DNA of 64,000 nt from Streptomyces sp. SJL17-4 (lineage in GTDB: Bacteria; Actinomycetota; Actinomycetes; Streptomycetales; Streptomycetaceae), in NCBI RefSeq assembly GCF_036826855.1, contig NZ_CP104578.1, positions 1,116,001 to 1,180,000 on the forward strand. Reading direction: 5' to 3'. The position numbers were made by a program, and so were the translations under genes. Positions 16,996 through 25,975 of this stretch are shown here, in pieces. Each line of letters begins with the position of its first letter. Position 1 is the stretch's first letter. The notes under the pieces were generated by a model. The model was not told the origin of the DNA. It ran no database searches and worked only from the letters and a program-made list of their open reading frames with translations.

Positions 16996-17026
16996 CCCGC
17001 CATCGCGACGTATGCGCGATGGCGGG
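16996..17026. terminator. Hairpin after the phosphate transporter operon
   Basis: Twelve-base perfect arms (16996-17007 and 17015-17026) flank a seven-base loop, 41 bases after the ATPase stop. It probably ends the pst transcript before the DUF2182 gene. Confidence 0.75.
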
Positions 17027-17151
17027 TTCATGTCGCTCGGACCTGCGCGTTCGCCGAGCCGGCGGTCCGCGAGGACCGCTGCCGCGCCGGTCCCGGTCGC
17101 GTCGCAGGGGGACGTGTGCTGTTCTGGAAGCAGCCGCAGGAAGGCACGCCG

Positions 17152-17988
17152 ATGCGTCGCAGCCGGATCTCCGCCTTCGTATCCGCCCGGTCGACCGCCC
17201 CGACCGGAGCCGGCGGGGGGTTGCAGCCCAAGCGGGATCTCGCGGCCGCCTGGATCCTCGTCGTCCTGATCGCGGTGCCCGCCTGGGTTCTGACGATCGG
17301 TCAGGCCCGGGACATGGGCGTCGAGCCCGGCACCATGGGGATGACGCTGCCCCTGTTCCTGCTGCTCTGGGTGACGATGATGGCGGCCATGATGCTTCCG
17401 TCCATGGCACCGGTGGCCATCACCTGGGTACGTGGGATCGGCCGCCAGTCCTCCGGCTGGACCCGGACCGCCCGCACCGTCGAGTTCGTGGGCGGATACC
17501 TGCTCGTGTGGACCGCCTTCGGACTACTCGCCTATGCGGCCCTGGCCATCACGGGCGGCCTGGTGGACGACCATCCCACCGCCGGACGCTGGATCGGTGC
17601 GGTCGCCTTCCTGCTCGCCGGCCTGTATCAGCTCGGTCCCCTCAAGAACGTCTGTCTGCGGCACTGTCGTGACCCGCTGAGTCATCTGGTGCGTTACGCC
17701 GGCTTCCGGCGACCGGCCCGCGACCTGCGGGTGGGCGTCCACCACGGCGCGTACTGCGTCGGCTGCTGTGCCGGGCTGATGGTCGTCTTCGTTCCGCTCG
17801 GCATGATGAACGTGGCGGCGATGGCCGGACTGGCCGTGGTGATCTTCGTGGAGAAGCTGTGGTCCCGGGGCGTCCTCCTCAGTGGTGTCGTGGGCATCGC
17901 CTTCCTCGTCCTGGCGTTGCTCGCACCGTTCCAGGACTGGATGCTGCCTGGGCTGGAGGGCTCGATGCCACCCATGGACGGCATGTAA
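17152..17988 (+). CDS. DUF2182 integral membrane protein
   Basis: This 278-residue membrane protein with about seven hydrophobic segments has the DUF2182 features MTLPLFLLLWVTMMAAMMLPSMAP and CLRHCRDPL, followed by GAYCVGCCAGLMVV. The Met- and Cys-rich membrane segments suggest metal binding, as proposed for the family, but no function is established. AGGAAGG lies eight bases before the ATG. It neighbours a DUF1326 gene, a pairing seen in other bacteria. Confidence 0.85.
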   Translation: MRRSRISAFVSARSTAPTGAGGGLQPKRDLAAAWILVVLIAVPAWVLTIGQARDMGVEPGTMGMTLPLFLLLWVTMMAAMMLPSMAPVAITWVRGIGRQSSGWTRTARTVEFVGGYLLVWTAFGLLAYAALAITGGLVDDHPTAGRWIGAVAFLLAGLYQLGPLKNVCLRHCRDPLSHLVRYAGFRRPARDLRVGVHHGAYCVGCCAGLMVVFVPLGMMNVAAMAGLAVVIFVEKLWSRGVLLSGVVGIAFLVLALLAPFQDWMLPGLEGSMPPMDGM

Positions 17989-18230
17989 TCCTCTGTGCGC
18001 ACGCGGTAATGCCGTCGGACACCGGCACGTCAGGGGGAGGCGGCCCTCGGGCGTGCCCACCAGCCGGACCGGGCTGGGGCGCGGGCCACCGCTGACGTCG
18101 GCCGGTTTCCCGCCGGGCACGTGAGGTGCAAGCTGGAAGGGAGACCGTCCTCCGATCCCCGGAACGGGCTCGGGAAGCGCGGTCTCGCCACTCCGAGTGA
18201 GCTCCTCGGGGCTCGGCTGGAGGAAGCGAC

Positions 18231-18887
18231 ATGACACAGCAGGCCACCACCGGCACGCGCTGGCATCTGGCCGGCGACTGGTTCGACGTATGCAAGTGCG
18301 CGATTCCGTGCCCGTGCACGTTCGCGCAGCCCCCGACCTACGGCGACTGCGAAGGCGTCATGGTCTGGCACATCCGGGAGGGCAACTTCGGGGAGGTACG
18401 GCTCGACGATCTCAATGTCCTGATGCTCGGGTCGTTCGAGGGCAACCCGTGGGCCGGCACGCATACCGAGCCCTACGCCGCGGTCTTCCTGGACGAGCGT
18501 GCCGACGACCGGCAGCGGGCCGCGCTCGGGACCGTCTTCGGCGGTGAGGCGGGCGGATGGCCGGCGGAGTTCGTGGCGATGTTCCACCCCGAGATGCGGG
18601 GCATGGACGTCGTCCCCATCCACGTGGAGATCGACGAGGATCTCGCCGCGTGGCGAGCCGAGATCCCGGGCCGTGTCACGGCGACCGCCGAGGCGCTCAC
18701 CGGCCCGACCACCCCGAACGGCGCACGCGTCCAGGTCCTCAACTCGCCGGGCTCCGAGGTGGGGCCGGGCCAGATCGCCACATGGGGGCGGTCCACCGTC
18801 GACCGCGCGGACGCGTTCGGCTTCGCCTGGGAACGCACCGGGAAGTCGAGCAAGCACTTCCCCTTCGACTGGAGCGGCCCTGAGTGA
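18231..18887 (+). CDS. DUF1326 protein
   Basis: This 218-residue soluble protein has the DUF1326 N-terminal motif DWFDVCKCAIPCPCTFAQPP with four closely spaced cysteines, which looks like a metal site. The role is unknown. It follows the DUF2182 membrane gene by 242 bases, and the two probably act together. The following 385 bases up to the hairpin at 19273 contain no gene I can support. Confidence 0.85.
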   Translation: MTQQATTGTRWHLAGDWFDVCKCAIPCPCTFAQPPTYGDCEGVMVWHIREGNFGEVRLDDLNVLMLGSFEGNPWAGTHTEPYAAVFLDERADDRQRAALGTVFGGEAGGWPAEFVAMFHPEMRGMDVVPIHVEIDEDLAAWRAEIPGRVTATAEALTGPTTPNGARVQVLNSPGSEVGPGQIATWGRSTVDRADAFGFAWERTGKSSKHFPFDWSGPE

Positions 18888-19272
18888 AGAGCCCATCTGC
18901 CCGACCCGGCCACGTAGGCGCGCAGCCCCAGGACTGCCTGCCGCCCGGGACACCGGGGCCCGATGCCGTCGATGGCGCCGTCCATCAGCCGAGGACGAAC
19001 TCCTCGACCCGCGAGCACTGACGCTGCCCGACCGGGAAGCGCTCGCCGAGCCGGCCGACGCGCTCGTGGCCGCCTCGAACGGCGAGTACCGGGCCTGGGG
19101 CGAGCCGCCACGACCTCCGGCACACCGGACTCACCTGGTTCGCCACCGCCGTCGGTGCCGCCCTCTCGGCACACCTCAGCGTGCTCCGCGCGCCGCGGTC
19201 CCTGCCGAGCCCTGTCGTGGTCGCGCGCTGACCGGTCAAGGGCGAGTTGACCCTCAAGCGGTCCCCCAAAAC

Positions 19273-19316
19273 GGTCAAGGGGCCGTTTCAGATTGCTCTG
19301 AAACGGCCCCTTGACC
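19273..19316 (-). terminator. 20-bp perfect hairpin behind the tRNA fragment
   Basis: The arms 19273-19292 and 19297-19316 pair perfectly over 20 bases with a TTGC loop. Read on the minus strand it begins 15 bases after the 3' end of the tRNA-Pro fragment, so it is likely the terminator of the original tRNA gene, left on the chromosomal side of an insertion. Confidence 0.8.
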
Positions 19317-19331
19317 CACGACTTCGAAAAG

Positions 19332-19373
19332 TCGGGACGACAGGATTTGAACCTGCGACCCCTTGACCCCCAG
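19332..19373 (-). other. Attachment site: 3' fragment of tRNA-Pro(GGG)
   Basis: On the minus strand these 42 bases read as the anticodon loop (CTGGGGG), the 3' anticodon arm (TCAAG), the T arm (GGTTCAAATCC) and the 3' acceptor strand (CGTCCCG) of a proline tRNA. The sequence to its right does not supply the 5' half, so no functional tRNA is encoded here. Such a fragment is typical of an att site of an element that integrates in a tRNA gene. By geometry the element lies to the right, and the intact tRNA would be at its far end, outside this window. Confidence 0.75.
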
Positions 19374-19513
19374 GAGTGAGAGTCAAGGGTATTTTCTGGA
19401 TATAGCGGACTTAATCCGGGCGTAGGTTGTGCACGCGAGGGCCCATCGTGCACCGCCGCGCACACCGTGTGGTCCCCAAGTGGTCCCCAGGGTCAACGCT
19501 CCAGGTCATCGTC

Positions 19514-19645
19514 ATGGAGCACGCCGACCTCGACGACGAGCCTTTCCGCAGTGCGGTCCAGGCTCGTTGGAGGCGCAGCAACGGCGAAGCACTGGTCCCC
19601 TATGGATGGATCACAGAAGACCTGATCGACGAATCTGGCGAGTGA
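19514..19645 (+). CDS. Small hypothetical protein next to the att site
   Basis: This is a 43-codon reading frame starting MEHADLDDEPFRSAVQARW and ending in an acidic tail. I recognise no family. Similar short acidic proteins are common beside integrase genes of actinomycete elements, but no integrase is seen here. There is no strong ribosome-binding site. The rest of 19374-19901 holds nothing I can support. Confidence 0.35.
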   Translation: MEHADLDDEPFRSAVQARWRRSNGEALVPYGWITEDLIDESGE

Positions 19646-19901
19646 CAGCACGCAGTCCGCATCGCCCACGACGGGGCTTCGGCATGGCGGCGCTGGCGTT
19701 GAGGCATCCGCTCAGATCCCGCCGGCTCGTCTGCGTCCTCTGGCCGGGCGCCCTCACCACACTGCAGGTGTCTCCTGCAGCGGCCTGTGCGGACCCCCTT
19801 CGGAACCGGCGCTCCAGCCCCTTCCCAACCGCCCATGCGGAGATGGGCTGCGTGCGACATCCGTCGCGGTGCCGCCCGTGCCGTGCGCCTACGATGCTTG
19901 C

Positions 19902-20261
19902 ATGTCCTCACGCGACACCTCTCCAGCTGCCACTTCTGCGCATCAGCACACCCCCAGCTCTCGCGAGCTTCTGGCGGCGGCCGGCGTCTTCGCGCTGCTC
20001 GCCGACGCGACCCGGCTGCACCTGGTGTGGCTGCTGGCCCGCGGGGAGTCGGACGTGACCGCGCTCGCAGAGGCGGTCGGCGCCGCCCGGCCCGCGGTCA
20101 GCCAGCATCTGGCGAAGCTCCGGCTCGGCGGCCTCGTCGAGTCGCGTAAGGAAGGCCGTCGCGTGGTCTACTCACTGCCGGACGGCCACCTCAAGCGCCT
20201 GGTCGTCGAGGCGATCAGCCACGCCGACCACCAGGTGACCGGCGAACCCTGGCACGACTGA
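19902..20261 (+). CDS. SmtB/ArsR-family metal sensor with alpha-5 site
   Basis: This 119-residue winged-helix repressor has recognition helix ARPAVSQHLAKLRLGGL. The C-terminal helix carries Asp94, His96, His107 and His110, the exact D-x-H-x10-H-x2-H spacing of the alpha-5 metal site in CzrA and NmtR. An N-terminal His pair (14, 16) could add ligands. Zinc, nickel or cobalt is the likely ligand. The likely target is the His-tailed MFS exporter encoded at 20848. Confidence 0.85.
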   Translation: MSSRDTSPAATSAHQHTPSSRELLAAAGVFALLADATRLHLVWLLARGESDVTALAEAVGAARPAVSQHLAKLRLGGLVESRKEGRRVVYSLPDGHLKRLVVEAISHADHQVTGEPWHD

Positions 20262-20285
20262 GGCCGGCTGCGGGTCGCCAGGACC

Positions 20286-20654
20286 TCAGTACAGGTAGAC
20301 GTCGACGACCAGGGCGGCGAGTCCGGCGAGGAGAGCGCCGCCGACCGCCCGACGGGCCGGCTCGGCTCGCAAGGGGCCGAGCCCCAGCACGAGGGCTGCG
20401 GCTGCCAGGGCGAAGACACCGGAGCCGGTGTCCTGCCAGCTGACGGGAAGGACCGCCAAGGACGCGTCGGTGAAGAACCGGTCCCCGTGCGCGGCGCGCA
20501 AGATGCCGTTCCAGGCGATCGCTCCGGCCGCGGCCGCGAGGGCTCCCATGATGATGGCGGCCGGCCGTCGAGGGCGCAGGGCGAGTGCGAGCAGCAGGGC
20601 GGCCACGATGGCGGAGAGGGCTGCGCCGTAGAGGATCTGGGGCCAGTCGATCAT
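20286..20654 (-). CDS. Small membrane protein
   Basis: This 122-residue protein has about four hydrophobic segments and no recognised family. ATG at 20654 is chosen because GGAAGGA stands shortly before it; a longer frame exists upstream. It lies between the metal sensor and the exporter on the opposite strand, so a link to metal handling is only positional. Confidence 0.6.
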   Translation of the reverse strand: MIDWPQILYGAALSAIVAALLLALALRPRRPAAIIMGALAAAAGAIAWNGILRAAHGDRFFTDASLAVLPVSWQDTGSGVFALAAAALVLGLGPLRAEPARRAVGGALLAGLAALVVDVYLY

Positions 20655-20784
20655 GATGTGATCCTTCCGCGTTGGCCACAGGAGGACCGCGAGGATCGGC
20701 CACCCGGATCGCCCGCAACCACCATGCTTGCAGCGCGGCGAGGGCACGGTCAGCGCCGCCATGCCGGACCCCACAAATCAATAG

Positions 20785-20800
20785 GTGCGCACATATGCAC
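20785..20800. promoter_or_regulatory. Candidate operator of the MFS metal exporter
   Basis: The sequence GTGC-N8-GCAC with an inner CATATG lies about 50 bases before the MFS start, in an AT-richer patch. Its position and partial symmetry fit binding by the neighbouring SmtB/ArsR protein. This is weak evidence. Confidence 0.3.
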
Positions 20801-20847
20801 GCTTCGGCTAGGCTGGAATCACCTGCTGCCGACCGAGGGATGCCCGC

Positions 20848-22200
20848 ATGCTGTCCGTCCTGAGGAACCGCACCTATCGCCACCTGTTCACCGCCCAGGT
20901 CGTCGCCCTCGTGGGCACCGGTCTGGCGACCGTGGCCCTGAGCCTGCTCGCGTACGACCTCGCCGGCGGGAGCGCCTCGGCTGTGCTGGGCACCGCCCTG
21001 GCCATCAAGATGGTCGCGTACGTTGGCATAGCCCCGCTGATCAGTGCCTTCGCCGACCGGATACCCCGGCGGGCGCTGCTCGTCACCATGGACCTCATCC
21101 GTGCGGGCGTCGCCCTGACCTTGCCGTTCGTCACCGAGGTGTGGCAGGTCTACATCCTGATCTTCCTGCTCCAAGGCGCGTCCGCTGTATTCACCCCTAC
21201 CTTCCAGGCGACCATCCCCGAGGTACTGCCCGACGAGGACGACTACACCCACGCCCTGTCGCTCTCCCGGCTCGCCTACGACCTGGAAAGCCTCTTCAGC
21301 CCCGTACTGGCCGCCGCGCTGCTCTCGCTCGTCTCGTACAACTGGCTCTTCACCGGCACGGCCGCCGGTTTCGTGGTCTCCGGAGTCCTGGTCGTCTCCG
21401 TCCTGCTGCCCAAGCCCCTGCCGGTCGAACGCACCGGCGGCGTCTACGCGAAGGCCGCCTTCGGGACCCGCCTCTTCCTCGCCACCCCACGCCTGCGGGC
21501 CCTTCTCGCGCTCGACTTCGTGGTCGCGGCCGTCGGCGCCATGGTGCTGGTCAACACGGTCGTCCTGGTGAGGGACACCCTCGACCACTCGGCCGGTGAC
21601 GTGTCACTCGCGCTGGGGGCGTACGGGGCCGGCTCGATGATCGTCGCGCTGCTGCTGCCGCGGGCCGTCGGACGCCTGGGTGACCGGACTCTGATGCTGC
21701 CCGCCGCCTTCGCCATGACCGGCGCGCTCGCATTGCTGGCGGCCATTCTCGGCGGAGGCGCGCTGACGTGGCCGCTCCTGCTGGCCGCCTGGCTGGTCAT
21801 CGGGGCCGCAACCTCCGCGATCCTCACCCCCGGCGGACGACTGCTACGCCGCTCCGCGGCGGCACCGGATCTGCCCGCGGCCTTCGCCGCCCAGTTCTCC
21901 CTCACGCACGCCTGCTGGCTCGTCACCTACCCGCTGGCCGGCTGGCTCGCCGCCCAGGCCGGCCTGGCCGTGTCAGCCGCCGTGCTCACCGCCATCGCCC
22001 TCGCCGCCGCCGCGGTCGCCGTACGCCTGTGGCCGCGTACCGATCCCGCGGAGCTGACGCACTCCCACCCCGATCTACCCGGCGACCACCCTCACCTCGC
22101 CGATGTCCCCGGCCGCAGTCACAGCCACACCTTCCACATCGACGCCCTTCACCAGCGGTGGCCTGCGCACACACCCGTACGGGAGCGGTCCGCGGCGTAA
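20848..22200 (+). CDS. MFS transporter with His-rich C-terminal tail, probable metal exporter
   Basis: This 450-residue protein has about twelve membrane segments of the major facilitator type and the loop FADRIPRRALL between segments 2 and 3. The last 60 residues are hydrophilic and rich in histidine (HSHPDLPGDHPH, then HSHTFHID), like the tail of NreB-type nickel exporters. With the SmtB-type sensor 590 bases upstream, it probably exports nickel, cobalt or zinc. GAGGGATG precedes the start. Confidence 0.8.
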   Translation: MLSVLRNRTYRHLFTAQVVALVGTGLATVALSLLAYDLAGGSASAVLGTALAIKMVAYVGIAPLISAFADRIPRRALLVTMDLIRAGVALTLPFVTEVWQVYILIFLLQGASAVFTPTFQATIPEVLPDEDDYTHALSLSRLAYDLESLFSPVLAAALLSLVSYNWLFTGTAAGFVVSGVLVVSVLLPKPLPVERTGGVYAKAAFGTRLFLATPRLRALLALDFVVAAVGAMVLVNTVVLVRDTLDHSAGDVSLALGAYGAGSMIVALLLPRAVGRLGDRTLMLPAAFAMTGALALLAAILGGGALTWPLLLAAWLVIGAATSAILTPGGRLLRRSAAAPDLPAAFAAQFSLTHACWLVTYPLAGWLAAQAGLAVSAAVLTAIALAAAAVAVRLWPRTDPAELTHSHPDLPGDHPHLADVPGRSHSHTFHIDALHQRWPAHTPVRERSAA

Positions 22201-22228
22201 TACGCAGCCGGTGGCCGGACGGCGTCGA

Positions 22229-23231
22229 TCAGGACGCCGTCTGCGGACCCATCAGCCGGACCAGCAGGTCGTCGAGACTGACCAGTCCCGTCACGGTTCC
22301 TCCCCCATCCCGTACCAGCGCCAGAGAAGCACGGCGGCGGCGCAGCTGCTCGACGGCGTGCGAGACCGTGTCGGTGCCGGCGAGCTCGGGTACGGGGCGG
22401 ACGAGGTCGCGGGCCACGGCGTTCCGGCCGCGGGAGGCGGCGACGAGAGCGTCGCGTGCGTGCACGGACCCCAGGATCCGGTCCGTCTCCCGTACGAGGA
22501 GGCGGGAGCGGCCGGCGTCGGCCGCGCGCTCGAGGACGGTGTCAAGGTCGGCGTCGGCGGCCGGCGTCTGCAGCTCGGCGACCGGGGTCTGGGGCTCGGT
22601 GAGCGAGCGGGTGATCAGCTGCGAGTCCGTCTTGTTGATCAGGCCGAGTCGCTCGGACTCCTCGACGAGGTGGGTGAGCTGCTCGCGGTTGTGGACGGCG
22701 GCCAGTTCGTCCCGTGGCTGCACACGGCCCATCCGTACAAGTGCGTTGCTGGACCTTGTTCAGCAGCCAGATGAGCGGCCGGACGGTCTTGACCAGGGCC
22801 CGGAAGGGCGGGGTGAGGAGCATGGCGGAGCGCTCGGGGTGGGCGATGGCCCAGGACTTCGGGGCCAGCTCGCCGACGACCATGTGGAGGAAGACCACGA
22901 TGATCATGGCGACGGCGAAGGAGACGGCATAACTGAGGCCGGTGGGCGGACCGAGCTTGACCAGCAGCGGGTCGAGCTCGTGGGAGACAGCGGGCTTGGA
23001 GATGGAAGCGAGGCCCAGGGTGCAGATGGTGATGCCGAGCTGGGCGCCAGCGAGCATCAGCGACAGCTCGCGCATGCCCGCGAGCGCCGCCTTCGCACCG
23101 CGCTGCCCGTCGGCGACGGCCTTCTCGATGCGGTGGCGCTTGGCCGCGACGAGGGCGAACTCGGCGGCGACGAAGAAGCCGCTGCCGATGAGCAGCAGCA
23201 CGGTGATGAAGAGAGCCATGGGGAAGCTCAT
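22229..23231 (-). pseudogene. CNNM/CorC-type membrane protein with frameshift
   Basis: From ATG 23231 the frame encodes a CNNM (DUF21) membrane domain, with AAEFALVAAKRHRIEK and FLHMVVGELAPKSWAI. Near 22757 it breaks after WLLNKV; another frame then continues the normal sequence SNALVRMGRVQPRDELAAVHNREQL followed by two CBS domains, ending at 22229. A one-base gain or loss explains this. The family transports or senses Mg2+/Co2+. Either the gene is dead or the base is a sequence error. Confidence 0.8.
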
Positions 23232-23545
23232 GCCTGGGCCTCCTCGGCCTGCTCGGCGGCGTCGGCGGACCGCTCGATGCGGACGCGCTCGGGGACGTGG
23301 CGGTCGAGGCTGAGGAACTCGATGCGGACGTCGTCGACGGTGAGGGTGTCGCCGATCGTCGCGAAGCGGCCGAGGCGGTCGATGACCAGGCCGGCCACGG
23401 TGTCGTAGTCCTCGTCCTCGGGCAGGGCGATGCCGGTGGCGTCCTCGACCTCGTCGAGTCGGCGTCCGGCGTCGATCCGCCAGCCCGCCACGTCGGGCAC
23501 GGCCGGGGCGACGACCGTGGCCGCCTCGGTTCCCAGGGCGACTGC
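23228..23545 (-). pseudogene. C-terminal remnant of a second CNNM/CorC protein
   Basis: This encodes only the last part of a CNNM protein, the CorC/HlyC transporter-associated domain (VAGWRIDAGRRLDEVEDATG). Its stop overlaps the next CNNM start, the usual tandem arrangement of these genes. The membrane and CBS domains are missing upstream, where a plus-strand gene begins at 23581. The pair was truncated by a rearrangement. Confidence 0.75.
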
Positions 23546-23580
23546 AACCTCCTGATCCCCCTGCTGTTAGGGTCCCCGAC

Positions 23581-23940
23581 ATGATCGAAACGGGGGACGC
23601 CGTTCCGGCCGAGCCGGAGAACCGGGCAGCGAACATCAGCGTCGGGGCCGCGGTGTTCGCGGTGATCGTGGCCAGCGGCAGCGTGTGGGGCTCGGCGGGC
23701 ACGCTCTACGTTCCCCTGACGCTCGGCTGGCTGGTGCTGGTCGAACTCTCCTCCCTGACCGCGATCGTCGCCGGGCACGTCGCCCGCCGTCGGGCGAAGC
23801 GCCAGGGATTGGGAGGGCGCTGGTGGGCTCTCGGAGCAATCGTCACCGGTTGGTTGTGTGCTCTCTACGCACTGCTCGTCACGTTGGTGGCGGTCGGCCT
23901 GGTGGTGGGTCTGGCGGTCCTGTTCGACCACATGAACTGA
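23581..23940 (+). CDS. DUF4190-like membrane protein
   Basis: This 119-residue protein has about three hydrophobic segments and a basic loop (HVARRRAKRQGLGGRWWAL), resembling small DUF4190-type actinobacterial membrane proteins. Function is unknown. It starts 36 bases from the truncated CNNM remnant, so its promoter region may have been replaced by the rearrangement. Confidence 0.65.
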   Translation: MIETGDAVPAEPENRAANISVGAAVFAVIVASGSVWGSAGTLYVPLTLGWLVLVELSSLTAIVAGHVARRRAKRQGLGGRWWALGAIVTGWLCALYALLVTLVAVGLVVGLAVLFDHMN

Positions 23941-23967
23941 CCTGGCCCTTCGCGCACGGCGGGGGTC

Positions 23968-25866
23968 CTAGCCCTCCGCGAGGACGACGATCGCATCCGC
24001 GGGCCCGAGGGTCAGGGGGGCGGTCTTCGACGGATTGAGGAAGATCCCGTAGTTGGGCGGGGCCTCGCCGTGTCGGGCGAGACGATAGCCGATCGCGGTC
24101 TCGCCCTCCCGCCGGGCCGCCTCGACGACGGTGGCGAAGTCGGCCTCCGCGCCGAGGACGACGTAGTCCGACGCCGGCTTGAGGTAGATCTCCGAGCCCT
24201 CCGGGTTGAAGAGGTCGGTGAAGACGTCGTACAGGTCGCGGTTCTCGCTCAGCTGGGTCAGGAGCAGGCTGATCACCTTGGTGCTGACGATGAAGTCGTC
24301 GGCCTTGGTCACTTGGGCGACCTCGCGGTTGGCGTCGTCGTTCATCTCCGTGACGATCGAGTACGGGTCGCCGAGGCGCACCTCGATGTCCCGCAGGTGG
24401 AGCAGGGTCACGAGCGTCCGGTCGTCGGCCGGGCCGGGCGCGATCGTGTCGTCGGAGAGCACGACGATGTGCTGGTAGGCGCCCAGGTTCAGGGTCTCCA
24501 GCGAGGACCTGCGGGTGGGTTCGCAGTGCTTGTAGCCCACGGTGAGGTTCACCGTGGGCTGTTCCAGCGCGGTGTCCGGGCGGCGGGGCGCGGCGATGTC
24601 CAGGGTGGATCCGGGCTGGACGAAGCTGTCGAGGAGCGTGACGAGCTTGCTCGTACGGGAGTTCTCGCCGATGAGGAGGGTGCGGTCGCGCCGTGGCGGC
24701 TCGGCCGGGGCCGAGGTGATGGCCGATTCGACGATCCGGGGAGGAGTCCGGGCGAGCCGGATGAGCAGGTCGTCCTGCGCGATGACGAGCAGTTGGTCGC
24801 CCGGGCCGATGAGCGTGTCCATGGGCGGGTTGACGAGTACCGCGCCGTCCGCCCGCCGCAGTCCGGCGGGAGCGCCGACTTCGTAGGCGTGCAGCGCCGT
24901 CCCGTATGTGGCCCCGACCAGGGCGGGCTCCTCGCGGAGGTAGAACTCGTTCCCGACGAAGCTGAGCAGTTCGTTGAAGACGCCCGACAGACCGGTCTGG
25001 CGGTGCGCCTGGGCGATGAGGCGTACGGCGATGTCCTCGGCGTCGATGACCAACGCGCCCTCGCCCGCGGCCAGTCGGGCCGCGGCGATGTTGTCCGAGT
25101 CGTGCACGGCGGCGACGATGTCCGGCCGGGCGCCCCGCCATGGCCGGCTGTTCAGCAGCAGCAGGACCTTGATGACCTCGACGTCCTTCTCCTCGTCGGC
25201 CGACGGCAACACCATGATCGACTTGGCCGTGTCCGGGCTGACCAGTTCCAGGTCGGTCCGGACGAGCGGGCTGCCGGAGCGGCAGATAACGCGGGTGCTG
25301 CCGGTGTCCGGGATCCGGGCCCGGATGGCGTCCTCCATGAACACCTTGTCGCGGTCCGCGAGGAGCACGACACACGAGCGCCGTTCGCTCTGGTTCGCCT
25401 CCACGAGCTCCGCGATGACCGTGAAGACCTGGTCGGACCAGCCGAGGACGATGGTGTGACCGCGTTCCATGAGCTGCGACCGGCCTTTGCGGAGCTCGTG
25501 GATCTTCTGGTTGAGGCCGGTGGTCAGGACACCGATCAGGGCGCTGACGAGGAAGATGCCGCCGATCGTCACCACCAGCATGAGGCCCAGGAAGACCGGG
25601 CTGCCGGTGTCCCCGCCCATGGTGCCGGCGTCAAGCGTGCGCAGCAGACTCATCCACGCCACGCCGAACCAGCCGCCGTTGTCCTCGGCGTCCGTGTCGG
25701 TGAACAGCACGACCAGGGTCGAGGCGAGCGCGATGAGCAGTACCGAGGCCAGCGCCAGCCAGCTGATCAGCGCCGGTGTTCCCCGGTCCATCGTCCCGTC
25801 GAACCAGTACCGAAACCGGGTCCGCAGCCTGTCGCGCGCCACCGAATGTCCCCCGCCCCGCGCCAT
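23968..25866 (-). CDS. CASTOR/POLLUX-like ion channel
   Basis: This 632-residue protein has two N-terminal membrane helices around a pore region (about 30-120; TLDAGTMGGDTGSPVFLG) and then two TrkA-N/RCK-like ligand-binding regions, the first starting HTIVLGWSDQVFTVIAELVEAN. This is the plan of bacterial relatives of plant CASTOR/POLLUX channels, probably potassium or calcium gated. A start at Val9 (25842) with GGGGGA upstream is a good alternative to 25866. Confidence 0.85.
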   Translation of the reverse strand: MARGGGHSVARDRLRTRFRYWFDGTMDRGTPALISWLALASVLLIALASTLVVLFTDTDAEDNGGWFGVAWMSLLRTLDAGTMGGDTGSPVFLGLMLVVTIGGIFLVSALIGVLTTGLNQKIHELRKGRSQLMERGHTIVLGWSDQVFTVIAELVEANQSERRSCVVLLADRDKVFMEDAIRARIPDTGSTRVICRSGSPLVRTDLELVSPDTAKSIMVLPSADEEKDVEVIKVLLLLNSRPWRGARPDIVAAVHDSDNIAAARLAAGEGALVIDAEDIAVRLIAQAHRQTGLSGVFNELLSFVGNEFYLREEPALVGATYGTALHAYEVGAPAGLRRADGAVLVNPPMDTLIGPGDQLLVIAQDDLLIRLARTPPRIVESAITSAPAEPPRRDRTLLIGENSRTSKLVTLLDSFVQPGSTLDIAAPRRPDTALEQPTVNLTVGYKHCEPTRRSSLETLNLGAYQHIVVLSDDTIAPGPADDRTLVTLLHLRDIEVRLGDPYSIVTEMNDDANREVAQVTKADDFIVSTKVISLLLTQLSENRDLYDVFTDLFNPEGSEIYLKPASDYVVLGAEADFATVVEAARREGETAIGYRLARHGEAPPNYGIFLNPSKTAPLTLGPADAIVVLAEG

Positions 25867-25975
25867 CCGTCGTCTTCGTGCGGCACAGGTCGTTCCCGTG
25901 GCTCCGACCTGGCGCGGTTGATCATTCTTTCAGACCTCGGAGGCGGCATTCGCCGACGAATGCGCTGGGACCCGG

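Noticed and set aside
18888..19272. Short frames between DUF1326 and the hairpin
   Set aside because: No start with a ribosome-binding site and no recognisable motif; they look like chance frames in GC-rich DNA.
19332..19373. A functional tRNA-Pro gene
   Set aside because: Only the 3' part from the anticodon loop is present; no D arm or 5' acceptor strand follows to the right.
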